NCBI RefSeq assembly: GCF_016801865.2
Contig: NC_068939.1
Coordinates: 58,327,194 to 58,391,193 of the forward strand
Source: Culex pipiens pallens
Lineage: Eukaryota; Arthropoda; Insecta; Diptera; Culicidae
Length of the DNA stretch: 64,000 bases
Direction of reading: 5' to 3'
Part shown: piece after piece, positions 34,641 to 45,999 of the stretch
Layout: every line of letters starts with the position of its first letter
How positions within the stretch are numbered: position 1 is the stretch's first letter
Position numbers and translations under genes: made by a program
Notes under the pieces: model-generated
Told to the model about the DNA's origin: nothing
The model's input: the letters and a program-made list of their open reading frames with translations, nothing else
Database searches by the model: none

Positions 34641-34964
34641 TTCACCGTTCAAATCAATAATATATTGAAGGATATTACCTCTCAATGCTTGTGCTGAAAA
34701 GTTCAACTTTTCAGCACCCATTCCAGAAAGGTATTAATTTTTCGTTATCTTATTTTCGGTGGAGAAAAGAAGGCCTTTCCTTCGTTCGAGAATGACAGGA
34801 AAAGTTGGTTGTTTCACGACGAAATGGAAAAAAATCGGTAAACTTTAATCATCAAATAAAATTTTATTTAAACATTACCTTAGTACACGACAACTTTTTA
34901 AATGCATACATTTGGTACAGGTACTTTGTTGAATATTTTCATTTTTCAATATAGTTTCAAAAAT

Positions 34965-35202
34965 TACTATACCCTTTTTCAGCCTATTTCTATTATCGGC
35001 CTATCAGCACTTTGATTATGAATTACAGCTTTCATAAAGTGTTTTTGACTGTTCCAAAGTAACAAATAGCTCAAATAAAAGTGAGCAAGCAACTCTCCAT
35101 TGTTTATGTAACTAAAAATGTTGATTTAATAGCGGAAAACTGCAAAAGTGATGAGAATGGGTCGAAATGCTTAGAGTGATTAGAATGGGTATATTTCCCC
35201 TA
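34965..35202. mobile_element. MITE of the TAGGGGAA family, worn left end
   Basis: Right end ATATTTCCCCTA matches the termini of the element at 14138-14381, and the shared internal AAAAGTGAGCAAGCAA is in the opposite orientation. The left end has diverged (ACTATACCC), so boundaries are approximate. Confidence 0.4.
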
Positions 35203-35307
35203 CTAACTGTAAGCAAAGCATTGATTTCTATAAAGTTTCTTCCAGTTTTTTCAAACTCAAAATAATTAAAAGATAGTTTTCTTTTGTGGAATTATTAAAA
35301 ATTGCAT

Positions 35308-35786
35308 AAGGCCGATGCAAAGATTTAAAAAAGTTTTTGTCCCTCGGCCCTGACCGAGGTCAAGGGGGGGGGGCAAAAAAATTAAAAAAATATAAAAATT
35401 TAAATAACAAGCCATAGTCTTCACAATTAAATGAAAAAAGTGTTTTAAAATGCATTTTACACTAGTTCAGTTGTTTTGCAATCATTAGTTTTCAAAAAAT
35501 CTAAGATCTGACAAAAACAAAAATTGTATCGAAAAAAAAGATTTTGCATCGAAAATTTTCAAAAAATCTTAAGATTTTTTAATAAACCCAAACATGCTAA
35601 AAATGATTTTAAATGCAGAAGAATGTATTTTAATTTGATTTCAGTTGGTTGCACTTGAATTTTCATTGAAATTTTGAAGTTTATTGTAAAAATATTTTTT
35701 TTGCCCCCTGATTTTTCGGGCCAATTTTGAAGGGGGGGGGGGGGGGGTGACAAAAACTTTTAAAAATATTTGTACCAGCCTAAGCA
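35308..35786. mobile_element. Foldback family B, full copy
   Basis: Left: GGCCGATGCAAAGATTT, GTTTTTGTCCCTCGGCCC and a run of 9 G. Right: CCCCCTGATTTTTCGGGCC, a run of about 15 G, then GTGACAAAAACTTTTAAAA and ATTTGTACCAGCC. The two ends face each other as imperfect inverted repeats. Both arms carry purine-rich G runs here, unlike the 23059 copy, so one arm's homopolymer has been remodelled. No genes. Confidence 0.65.
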
Positions 35787-36525
35787 CAAAATAAAAATCT
35801 TCAAAAATTGTTATTGTAAGGGGTGATATTGGGCCTAAGTTGGATTTGTTCAAATAAGCAAGTCACATTTATCGCATTAAGATGGAATTGCGCAAAATAA
35901 CATTTTTGTAACATAATTTTAGTTAAAATTTAATGAATGCAGAACTGTATGCAACAGATCGTTATTTTCTCTTTTTACTTCGTTTAAAAATAAAATTTAA
36001 TCGAGCTTGAAATATTTGTATCATGTTGCTTGCACATATTTATGTCAGTTCGTGATCAAAATTTGATTCGCTTACTGTTTTCATTATTTTAATGCTATAG
36101 ATTTTACCATAACTCAAATACTAAAATTCATTGTTTTTAAAAACAAGGTAATTCGTAAAAAAAATAATGAAAACGTTTCTTTTTGAATAAGTACTAATAC
36201 TCAATCCAATTCAACGAAACATTTTTGCGGTAAACTTTACGCAGTTGACCTGGCCGTTTAGAAAAGAAGGATGCTTTTGAAAGGATGGCTACGCTGAGGT
36301 AAAATTAAGTAAGGTTTGATTAGAATACTACTACTCGTTTTTTGTTGAAATAATACAGTACTTAATCAAACCTTTCAAACATTTTTAATGAAATTGAAAA
36401 AAATATCAAATTACTGAAATTATTGTTTACTAAATAATTTCATAGATCTTTCTATGTTTGAAACAATGCAAAATCTGGCAGAAATTTTGAAAAAAAATAT
36501 GCTCAAAGAATCAAAAAAACTCATT

Positions 36526-36723
36526 CAAAATCAAATCAAATTATTCGCTCGTTTTGGCGTTCCCGATTGCGAGATTCCTACTCGAAACCAGGTGTCCGAA
36601 GGATTGATTGTTGAGGCAATTGCAAACCTCTTTTTACACCATAGCTTCCATTCACCCCGGGATTCGAACTGACGACCTTTGGATTGTTAGTCCAACTGCC
36701 TACCAGCGACTCCACCGAGGCAG
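36526..36723 (-). mobile_element. SINE copy starting at the second tRNA unit, with 8-bp duplication
   Basis: On the minus strand it begins CTGCCTCGGTGGAGTCGC, exactly where the second tRNA-like unit of the SINE at 22400-22820 begins. It carries B box AGTTCGAATCCC and ends in the (TTTGA)n tail. AACTCATT flanks it on both sides (36518-36525 and 36724-36731). It is therefore either a 5'-truncated insertion or a monomer made from the internal promoter of the second unit. Confidence 0.7.
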
Positions 36724-37154
36724 AACTCATTATATAATTTGAATAAAGCTCTAGAATCAGCCTGATGATTAAACAGAATGATAGAGTTTGTTCATTATGG
36801 ACAATATTTTAAAAGTATTTTATAATCTGTTTTATTAACACTTGTAACTTAAAAAATTGAAAATAAATTAACTGTTCTTAGTGAAAAATGTTTCAAAGAG
36901 AGTATTTAACTAATCTTTTTGATCAGTTTTTATAGATACAGTTTAATTATTTTAAAAACGACGCTGCAACACTTTTTTACCAAGTAGGATTCCATATATT
37001 TTTCATTTGAAAAAAAAAATTAAGGCGGTTAAATGCATCTTCGAATTATTCTCGGCACCTATCTTATTGCGTAACTTAATGCAATGAATGCGATGACATT
37101 TATTCCACCTTTACAAAGTAGTAAAGGTCTTCAAAACCGTTCTTTCGCACTGCA

Positions 37155-37159
37155 TCAGT
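37155..37159 (+). promoter_or_regulatory. Candidate initiator TCAGT of the Skp1-like gene
   Basis: TCAGT with A+1 at 37157 lies 67 bp before the ATG. No TATA box is seen near -30, and the +28 region does not match the downstream promoter element. This would give a short, unspliced 5' leader. Confidence 0.3.
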
Positions 37160-37223
37160 TCTACTCCCGAATTCAAAGTGTTCACACATCTGCTTAGAAT
37201 CGCTCTCAAAAATTAGAAAAAAA

Positions 37224-37745
37224 GTGAAAATGCCCACCATCCAACTCCAATCTTCAGACGGTCAACTATTCCCCATCGAGGTTGCTGTAGCAGTCAAGTG
37301 TTCCGGGATGCTCCGGAACATGCTGGAGGATCTGGGCATCGACGAAACCACCACTTCTGGAGAGCAGCCCGTAATCCCTGTACCGCAGGTCAATTCGGCC
37401 ATCCTGGGAAAGGTTCTTCAGTGGGCAAATTACCACAAAGATGACGACGACGTGGAACTGGTCGAGGAGGAGGAATTCCAAAGCAAGGAGAAACGAACGG
37501 ATGACATCGGATCGTGGGACGCGGACTTCCTGAAGGTCGACCAGGGAATGCTGTTCGAGGTGATGCTGGCCGCGAATTACCTGGACATGCGGGGACTGCT
37601 GGATGTGGCGTGTAAGACTGTGGCGAATATGATCAAGGGGAAGAATGTGGAGGAAGTAAGGAAGACGTTTAAAATAACGAATGATTTCACGGCTGGCGAA
37701 GAGGAACAAGTCCGGTTGGAGAACGAGTGGTGTGAGGAAAAGTGA
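37224..37745 (+). CDS. Skp1: Skp1-like protein, intronless
   Basis: A complete 173-codon frame encodes an S-phase kinase-associated protein 1 homologue, the adaptor that links F-box proteins to cullin-1 in SCF ubiquitin ligases (nucleus and cytoplasm). Residues 1 to about 65 form the BTB/POZ-like part (MPTIQLQSSDGQLF at the start, VLQWANYHKDDDD near its end). An acidic linker (VELVEEEEF) follows, then the conserved C-terminal Skp1 dimerisation and F-box-binding part (KEKRTDDIGSWDADFLKVDQ onwards, with LAANYLDMRGLLD and a C-terminal NEWCEEK). It is slightly longer than typical Skp1 (about 160 residues), with extra residues after MLEDLG and in the linker. The N-terminal half diverges more than the C-terminal half. 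The ATG is first in frame, in context GAAAATGC. With no intron and a polyadenylation signal 30 bp after the stop, it looks like a retro-duplicated paralogue; insects often carry several. It stands alone among repeats and may be nested in a larger gene's intron. Confidence 0.9.
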   Translation: MKMPTIQLQSSDGQLFPIEVAVAVKCSGMLRNMLEDLGIDETTTSGEQPVIPVPQVNSAILGKVLQWANYHKDDDDVELVEEEEFQSKEKRTDDIGSWDADFLKVDQGMLFEVMLAANYLDMRGLLDVACKTVANMIKGKNVEEVRKTFKITNDFTAGEEEQVRLENEWCEEK

Positions 37746-37771
37746 GGTCAATTGTTTTGGATTGGTTGTTG

Positions 37772-37777
37772 AATAAA
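37772..37777 (+). terminator. Polyadenylation signal AATAAA of the Skp1-like gene
   Basis: Canonical AATAAA about 27 bp after the TGA at 37743-37745, followed by an AT-rich then mixed-base stretch. It sets a very short 3' untranslated region. Confidence 0.6.
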
Positions 37778-37799
37778 TAGTTAAGAATTGTAACCAAAC

Positions 37800-39560
37800 C
37801 GTCGTGGTCATCATCATTCACCAGCAAACCGAACGCAATCGATAATTCCCGGAAAATTGCACCTCCAGCACACTTTGGGTCAAACCGAGAAATTTGACGA
37901 AACCAATCTAAATTACAAAGGCCCTTTTCTGCCTGTCTGGGTCGCCCGGAAGAGGGCTCGACTTAACAACTCATTCATGCTGTGCGACAGTGGTGAGCTG
38001 CAAATTCCCACCAGCAGCAGCAGAATCGCTTGTGATTGTGGAAGCCCTGGAAACGCTAGACCACACGGCAGAGTCAACGCCATCGCCGGGGTAGGATCGT
38101 ATTGCACTGCTGCTGGCTCTGCACACGTTCTGGTGGACAGTTGTTCTACCGATTCGATTCATCACCGGAGGATCCCTCTCACACATACACAGTTTCATTC
38201 ATCAATTCCGCACTGGTACCTGCTGATGGGGTCTTTGTAAAAACTTGACATTAAAATTCTTAAAAAGGAAATACAAGAAGAAAGTGTAGCATTTCATTAC
38301 CATTTGTCAATTTTATTGTTATGTTAAGGAATTTTTTTTTCAAACTATTTATTAGCCTGAAAAATACTAAATTTCAAAATTGAATCCCCAGAGAACAACC
38401 GGAGATGATAGTGAAGAGGACAAGTGAAAAAAAAACCCCGATCCCACTTCTGACGCCGGCCTCTCCCAGGGAAATATGTACGGCTTGCATCCAGTCACTC
38501 AATCATTTCACGTGGGATTGAACAGGTGAATCGGTGGAACAGTCAACGGAGAGGGGGTGAACATTCTGCGCTCGTGTGAATTGACGTGACGTCCGCCACC
38601 GGGGAGCAATCCATCCAACGGGAGATTTTACATTTGTAACGCCCGTTTTTCCAGCGCACAAATTCCATGCCTCGAAATTGAAGTCTTGGATTGGCAACTC
38701 TTTTTACTTTTGTTCCACCGTAATTCTCGATGGTGAAACAAGAACGTTCCGTTCATTGCCCTTGCACTCTCTAGAGTAGGGAATCGGATGACGGCAACAA
38801 TAGAGCCAACCCCCAACCTGCTGCAGCTGACTGGAAGTGGCTTTTGAATCCCCAACAGCCAGACAGAGCTGTACTTGCACGAGAAGCTTGCCAGAAGCGG
38901 CTTGACTGGAGGACGAGCGATGACTTCTGGCAAAAAGTAGAGCGGGCCCACTCCTGGCTGGTAGTATTGGGTCGAATGAAAACGAGAGCCGTATGATGAC
39001 TTTTAAAGAACGTTCTGTTGAGCGATTAGTTACACTGAAGTCTCGATTTTTTTTTGTAGTGAAAGCACATAGATTGAATACATTGCCCAACTGAAGGTAG
39101 TCTTAATTAAAGATAACTATAAGTGAACTTCATTTGCACAGCTGAACCACAGCGAAACATTCCCAAGCCATACCTTTTCCAATTAGGGAGACCTGATTTC
39201 CAGCTTGAGCAGCTATCGATTAGCACCTTGCCAGTAGTCTCCTTCTTCCTACTCCTCCCTGTATCTATACCTTAAAGTTTCTCATCAAATGACGGAAGTA
39301 ACTGTACCATCTTGGCATCCTGAAGCTAGCTGAACCACGTAGGTGAAGAAGCCACGTACATCGCTTCGTGCATCGCAGAACATCGGGGCTGCTGGCGATG
39401 CAATCTATCCAATTTACGTATCTGTGTAAATGGGTAACGCAAATGAAGCTACACCATGTTGTTGCCTATATGTTTGTGTTACATTGCATCTTGTGACTCT
39501 TCCTCTGCCCTCCCGAAGGGTGTCTGGATGATAGGCAGTGTTGGGAAAAGCAGCCTTCAA
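37800..39560. other. Unique GC-richer DNA without convincing gene
   Basis: Unique mixed-base sequence downstream of the Skp1-like gene. Open frames of 107-128 codons on both strands overlap and carry no domain. A CAGTGTTGGGAA at 39537 resembles a hAT-type end, but no partner end was found. Possible intronic regulatory DNA. Confidence 0.3.
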
Positions 39561-39599
39561 AGCACAATAAACCTAAAGAACCTGTTATTATTGCTATCA

Positions 39600-41000
39600 T
39601 AGTTTATTTTTGGCATTCATGTCATAAAAAAGCCTGTTTTAAAAATGCGAAAACTAAAAACTCAAAAAAAAAATATATTTTTTACATGAACAATAAATTT
39701 CATAGCATGTTTTAAAAGCCAATTCAATCCAACTAATATAAATTTTGTTTTGTAAAAAAATCAATGCATTCACAAATAACTGTTGATGTTCGTAAGAATG
39801 TAGAAAGCTCACAGGAAGAAATGAACATCATCTTCCTGTATATTTAATTTTTCAATTTTATTTGGTTTCATTACCAAGCTTTATTCAAATTTATGAAAAA
39901 ACTTACTAAAATTGCAAGGAAAAGTGGGTAGAAATATAGAAAGAATTAAATAATGAACAAATTTAAATTCTCGAGAATTTTGCATTTTCTTAAGTTTTTT
40001 TTTGTCTCAAATAAAACTTCCTACAGTTTTTTTTTGGAAAGGGTTCTATAAACTATTGTCTTTCATATGTTTATAGAATTTATTCAAAAAAAAACTATAG
40101 AAGCTCTTTTCTTATTCCCTATGACTAGGCTTAGTGATTTTTCACGTTCGAAAATTGCAAATTTCACGGGGACCACAATTTCAAAACACCAAATTTCACG
40201 AAAATTTCGCGGAACTTTAAAAATGTTCAAATGACCCTGAAAATCCTTTGTTTAAATTACAGAAACTACTTTTTATGCTTCATTATATATTATTCTTCAA
40301 TAAACTAAAAAAATCTTCACTCAATTTGAATGCGACACAAAAAAATTCTCCTAATTTTCGAAAAAAAAATCCTCCTGGTTTAGAAACAAAATGTAGGGCA
40401 CGCGTATTCTCATTAACTGAACTGCTCTTTTAATATTCGACTAATAAAGCTTAAATGTTTTCGCTACTTTGCTTCTGTCATATCATTTTACTTTTTTATT
40501 GAATCTAATAACAAAGCAAGGTCAAAATGAGTAAAATAATTTAAATTTTCTGCGACTTTTAGCCCATTAAACATATTTTTTAAAGGGTGTAAGATCACTT
40601 TTCAAAAACTAAATTTAACAATTTGCAAATATAATATCATTTTTAACAAAAATTTAAATTTTTATTCTAAATGAGAAAGGAAACCAAAAATAAGTAATAT
40701 TTTTTAACTTTCACTGGAATAATCCACCCAAATAAACAAATATGTAGTGTTAAAATTAAACAGACCCAAAATGAAAATTTGATATGATTTTAAAATATGA
40801 ATCCAAAGATACGCTTCATTTTATTTTCAATAAAACAAAGCTTTAAAAAAAAAAAAAATCTTTTAATTTCTTCCAAAACTAAACAATTCAAATAAAATTG
40901 CAGTAAAATTTTTAATACAGCGAATTAAAATATTACTAAATTTAGTTAATTTAAAAAAAACTCGAATACTGAATATTTCTTCAAATGGTTCGTATCAACT
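39600..41000. other. AT-rich non-coding DNA, nothing recognised
   Basis: Low-complexity intron-like sequence. A faint inverted theme of AATTTCACG...CGCGGAA appears at 40140-40215 and again, inverted, at 41585-41665 (GATTTCGCGGAAAA, CGCGAAATCGTGAAATT). These may be two ends of an old repeat about 1.5 kb long. Confidence 0.35.
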
Positions 41001-41007
41001 TGACATA

Positions 41008-41331
41008 CAGTCATCCCACATATTCGGAACACCCACAAATTCGGAACACTTTTGTGGTAATTTGTCAATAACATGCCAAATGCAGCTTTTCTGTCGACCC
41101 TACTATTTTTAGGACCTTCATTTGGACATTCTCTTGCTATTTCACTGGTAAAAGTAGTACTTTTTGAACAAAAAATTTCTTTTCAAGACTATTTTATCCA
41201 GAGCAGCAAAACAATGCCTCCAAATTGCCTGTTTCATAATTGTGGGATGTTATTGTGCCTACCACAATTGTGGAGCACTGATATTTTTACAAAAAAAGTC
41301 TGTAAACTGTTCCGAATATGAGGGATGACTG
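41008..41331. mobile_element. TA-flanked Tc1/mariner-type MITE, 324 bp
   Basis: Terminal inverted repeats CAGTCATCCCACATATTCGG and (right, reverse-complemented) CAGTCATCCCTCATATTCGG differ at one of 20 positions. TA stands on both sides (41006-41007 and 41332-41333). CAGT ends and TA duplication fit pogo/Tc1-mariner non-autonomous elements. The 82-codon frame inside is not transposase-like. Well preserved, hence fairly young. Confidence 0.85.
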
Positions 41332-41669
41332 TACATGTATATTTAAGCTTTTTAATTGAAAACTAATAATATATAATGAAATTGGCTTTTTGGATGAAAT
41401 ATTCATTAAGTTGTTGTTGTTATTAAAAAAAGGATTTGAGAAAATTGATAAATTTCACGATGTTAGTAATTAAACCAGGGTATTCACTCGCTTAATTCTA
41501 CAGTAGTTCATAAAGTTATGTTTATTCCTTTTTGAATATGATTAAATATTTAGAGAAAAATCCTTACATTTTCACACAAACATAAAATTTCACGGGATTT
41601 CGCGGAAAAAGCAAAATTTTGCGGATTTCACGCAGTCCGCGAAATCGTGAAATTTCACTAACCCTACCT

Positions 41670-43495
41670 ATGACCAATTCTCTGAGATTTCGGTTATTCG
41701 ATTTTTTTTTTGTATTTTTTAATCCGGCAGAAACTTTTTTGGTACCTTCGGTATGCCCAAAGAAGCCATTTTGCATCATTAGTTCGTTCATATAATTTTC
41801 CATACAAATTTGGCAGCTGTCCATACAAAAATGATATGTGACAATTCAAAAATCTGTATCTTTTGAAGGAATTTTTTGATCGATTTGGTGTCTTCGGCAA
41901 AGTTGTAGGTATGGATATGGACTACACTGAAAAAATGAAACACAGTAAAAAATGTGGTGATTTTTAATTTCTTTTTTTGTCACTAAAAATTGATTTGCTA
42001 AAAAACATTATTTTTTTTTTTTTTTTTTGATATGTTTTAGAGGACATCAAATGCCAACTTTTCAGAAATTTCCAGAAAGGGCAAAAAATCTTTGACCGAG
42101 TTATGATTTTTTGAATCAATACAGATTTTTTCAAATAAATCGAAATATTGGTCTCATAAAATTTTCATCTTCATTTTTTGATGAAAAATCGAATTTGCAA
42201 TCAAAAAGCACTTCAGTGATTTTTTGATAAAGTGCACCGTTTTCAAGATAAATCCATTTTTGGGTAACTTTTTTGAAAATAGCCGCAGTTTTTTTTTTTA
42301 AATTAGTGCCCATGTTTGCCCACCTTTGAAAAAATATTTTTGAAAAGCTGAGAAAATTCTCTATAGTTTGCTTAATTGAACTTTGTTGATACGTCCCTTA
42401 GTTGCTGAGATATTGCCATGCAGAGGTTTAAAAACAGGAAAATTGATGTCTCACCCAATCCACCATTTTCTTATGTCGATATCTCAGCAACTAATGGTCC
42501 GATTTACAATGTTAAAATATGAAACATTCGTGAAATTTTCCGATCTTTTCGAAAACAATATTTTCAAAAAATGTAAATCAAGACTAACAAATCAAAAGGG
42601 CGTAATATTGAATGTTTGGCCCGCAAAACAACAGGAATGTCTCATATTTGACCATTTTAAATCGGACCATTAATTGCTAAGATATCAACATTATAAAATA
42701 GTGGGTTGTTTGGGTGAGACTTAGAAAACATCAATTTCCTGTTTTATAACCTATGCATGGCAATATCTCAGCAACTAAGGGTCGTATCAACAAAGTTCAA
42801 TAAAGAAAAATATAGAGAATTTTCTCAGCTTTTCAAATAAAAAATTCAAGGGTGGGCAAACATGGGCACTTTTTTTAGAAATGAAAAACGGCAATTATTT
42901 TCAAAAAAGTTACCTTAAAATGGATTTGACTTGAAAACGGTGCACTTTATTAAATATTCACTTAAGTACTTTTTGATTGTAAATTCGATTTTACATCAAA
43001 AAATGAAGTTGAAAATTTTTTGCGGCCAATATTTCGATTTTTTGAAAAAAATAGTGTTGATTCGACTCGGTCAAAGATTTTTTGCACAACCTGGAAATTT
43101 AAGAAAAGTTGGCATTTTATGTCCCCTAAAACATAAGTATCAAAAAAAAAAAATATAGTACTTTTTTGCAAATCATGTTTTAGTGACAAAAAGTTAAATT
43201 CAAAATCACCAATATTTTTTTTTTACCGAGTTTCATTTTTTTCAGTGTAGTCCTTCTCCACACCTGCAACTTTGCCGAAGACACCAAATCGATCAAAAAA
43301 TTCCTTCAAACGATACAAATTTTTGAATTTTCATATATCATTTTTGTATGGACAGCTTCCAAATTTGTATGGAAAATTATATGGAGAAACTAATGATGCA
43401 AAATGGCTACTTTGGGCCAAAAAAGTTTCAGCCAGATTAAAAAATACAAAAATTAAAATTCAAAAAACAGATCGATTTCGTAGAGAACTGCTCAA
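41670..43495. mobile_element. Foldback element, family A, second full palindromic copy
   Basis: Same order as 610-2480: outer GAGAATTGGTC-type end, CATACAAATTTGGCAGCTG (about 41802), GTTTTAGAGGACATCAAATG, the centre at about 42580 (AATCAAGACTAAC), then the mirror arm ending GATTTCGTAGAGAACTGCTC at 43476. The arms are clearly paired but more diverged from each other than in the first copy. No coding capacity. Confidence 0.75.
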
Positions 43496-43739
43496 AGATG
43501 ATGTGCATGCTTTTGCATGCGATTTTACCATCAATTTCTTTTTGCTGTGGTAAAAACTGACGAAAATAATTGAACCCGCATTGTTTTGACTACTGATTTG
43601 GGCAAATGATTTTTTTATTCGGGCAAACGAGTTTCGGTAAAACGACCCACACTTCATTAAAATTATGGCACATCACTTTTGCCACAATTTTTTAACAATG
43701 CTGTTGCAGACTGATTTTCCCATGACTGACGTTCATTTC

Positions 43740-45005
43740 GCGACCTTTATTATTACTTTTAGGATGTGTGTGTGTGTGTGTGTGTTTCCCACTCTAAATG
43801 ACGAGTAACGCGTCAACTTTCCTTCTGGCATCTCGACTGATCGAAGTTTTTTTTTTCTCCGCAAGATCCTTGCCACGATACGCGACCTAGAATAGCCTTC
43901 GATGACGAACGGTGTGGAACGTTGCAGGGCTTCTCCGAGTTGTAATTTCTCGTGTTGGAGAAGATGAATTTATGTATGAGCTGATGCTGGTGTGTCGGAG
44001 AAAGTGCGCACAGGGGAGGTGAAAATTACATACTATGGAGATAACGAAGATGGGTGCTGGGTAAACACACAGGGGTATGTTTATTCGAATTTTGAACATT
44101 TGAAAACATGACTGGTTCGATAATGTGACTGATGATGCCAACAGATGGGAGAGGTTATCTTATCTATTTTGGAACAAATTCGAGGCAGTCATCGTCGCTA
44201 GTTATCTACGGATTGTACTTTTCCATAACTTCGTAGCCAGCCGAATGATGATTGGATTGGTTGCACGCGTTCTAACACAACTAGATCAACCTGGTTCACG
44301 TCTAAATCTCAAATTCTCTCCAAATCAACTGTGCAAACTTCGCAGGTTATCAAATTTCACCGCCACAAAATTAAATCCACTTTTGAGCGTTGAGAGTTCA
44401 AACGCGAGTAGTTCAAGCTACCCTCCAGAACCAACTCGAGAAAAAAACCCTTTCTTCCCAGAATCCACCCCTTGTCGGCGCGATAGGGGTTGAAAATTGC
44501 CTGCAAGTGGCACTCGCGTGAGCCATTCAACCATTTGCCACTTATGGTCCCGATTCCATTATGAACCTGCGAGGAGGAGACTGGCACACAAAAAGGGCTC
44601 ACCGAGCCTGCCTATTCACAAACTAGATGGGGGTTGGCAAAATAAACCATATCCAGAAGAGGAGGCATCTCTACGGCGCTTCTCACGGCCAATCATCCGG
44701 TTGATGGCACTTGGCGCGCAGCAGCAGCAGAATCCTTCAGAAGGTCCTGGACGCCGTTGAAGGGGGCGCCTCCAGGAACGCCGGCCTCGTTGTTGTTGGT
44801 GCCGACGGCAAAAAGGCAGGATATTATATTTCAGCCAGACTTTTGCTCAAATCGTTATTCAATAAAAGCCATCGCTCGAAGAGCACTGGTAAAAAGTGGG
44901 ATTGAGTCACCGAAGGGGTGCGAGACTTTCTTACAACAGCTTGGAAACAAAGTCAGACATTTTAGACGAATCTCGCCCATTGTTTCTTTCCCTCGTCTAT
45001 TTATT
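43740..45005. other. Unique GC-richer block without convincing gene
   Basis: Starts with a (GT)n tract at 43768-43787 and continues as unique mixed-base DNA. Open frames (up to 122 codons at 44125-44493) have no recognisable domain, and overlapping frames exist on the other strand. Possible regulatory or untranslated sequence. Confidence 0.3.
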
Positions 45006-45010
45006 TTAAA

Positions 45011-45987
45011 CAGAGTTCCCAAATGAACCGGTTAGGCTAGGTTCACCTATAAACTTGGTTCGGCTTAAGCCTCCCTTTGTGGTTCAATCCTGGTTCAGTG
45101 AACCATGAACCATGGCTTAAGCCAGGCTAACCAGGCTAATAAAAACCGTAGGAATAATGCACTGTGTAACAAATCTTATAGTGTAGCAATGTTACAATGT
45201 TACAATGTAACATTTATTACACCGTAACATTCGTTACACCACATCATTCGTTACACCGTAACATTCGTTACACCGTAACATTCGTTACACCGTAACATTC
45301 GTTACACCATAACATTCGTTACACCGTAACATTCGTTACACCGTAACATTGTTACACCGTATTATGATTACACCGTAACATTGTTGCACCACAAAATTCG
45401 TTACACCGTAACATTGTTACACCGCTACATTTTTTACACCGCAACATTGTTACACCGTAATATGGTTACACCGTAACATTGTTACACAGCAACATTCGTT
45501 ACACCGTAACATTGTTAAACCGTAACATTGTTACACCGTAACATTGTTTTTTTTGGGTTGAGACCACTGCCGTAGCATTGTTACACCGTAACATTGTTAC
45601 ACCGTAACATTGTTACACCACAACATTAGTTGCATCGTAGCTATCATTACACCGTGACATTCCTTACACCTTAATAATGTTACGGTGTAATACTGTTACG
45701 GTGTAACAATGTTACGGTGTAACAATGTTACGGAGTAACAATGTTACGGTTTGAGCATACTACGGTGTAACAAAGCTTGCCGTTTAGCCTAACATTCTTT
45801 GATCAGGTTCAAGCCTGGTTCAAGCCAATGGTTCATTTTGGCTAGCCTCGCCTGGTTTGAACCAAATGAACCATGGCTCATGGCACTCAGTGAGCCTGAG
45901 CCGACGATGCTTGCCGACGTGTGGTGTGAACCTGAACCAGAAAAATGAACCTAGCCTAGCCGATGGCTTAGGCTCGTGGGAACACTG
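45011..45987. mobile_element. hAT-like non-autonomous element carrying internal tandem repeats
   Basis: Ends CAGAGTTCCCA and (reverse-complemented right end) CAGTGTTCCCA match at 10 of 11 bases. Subterminal GGCTAGGTTCA faces TGAACCTAGCC. Flanking octamers ATTTTAAA (45003-45010) and ATTTTGAA (45988-45995) agree at 7 of 8 positions, fitting a hAT-type 8-bp duplication. Palindromic GGTTCA/TGAACC motifs fill both shoulders, and the centre is a 16-17-bp tandem repeat. No transposase, so it depends on an autonomous relative. Confidence 0.75.
45180..45775. repeat. 16/17-bp tandem repeat (TTACACCGTAACATTCG) with orientation switch
   Basis: About 30 copies alternating between 17 bp (…ATTCG) and 16 bp (…ATTG). 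Around 45670 the array flips: before it reads ACACCGTAACATTG, after it reads TGTTACGGTGTAACAA. A non-repeat insertion (TTTTTTTTGGGTTGAGACC) breaks it at about 45545-45565. The inversion makes the array itself able to fold back. Confidence 0.85.
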
Positions 45988-45999
45988 ATTTTGAATTTA

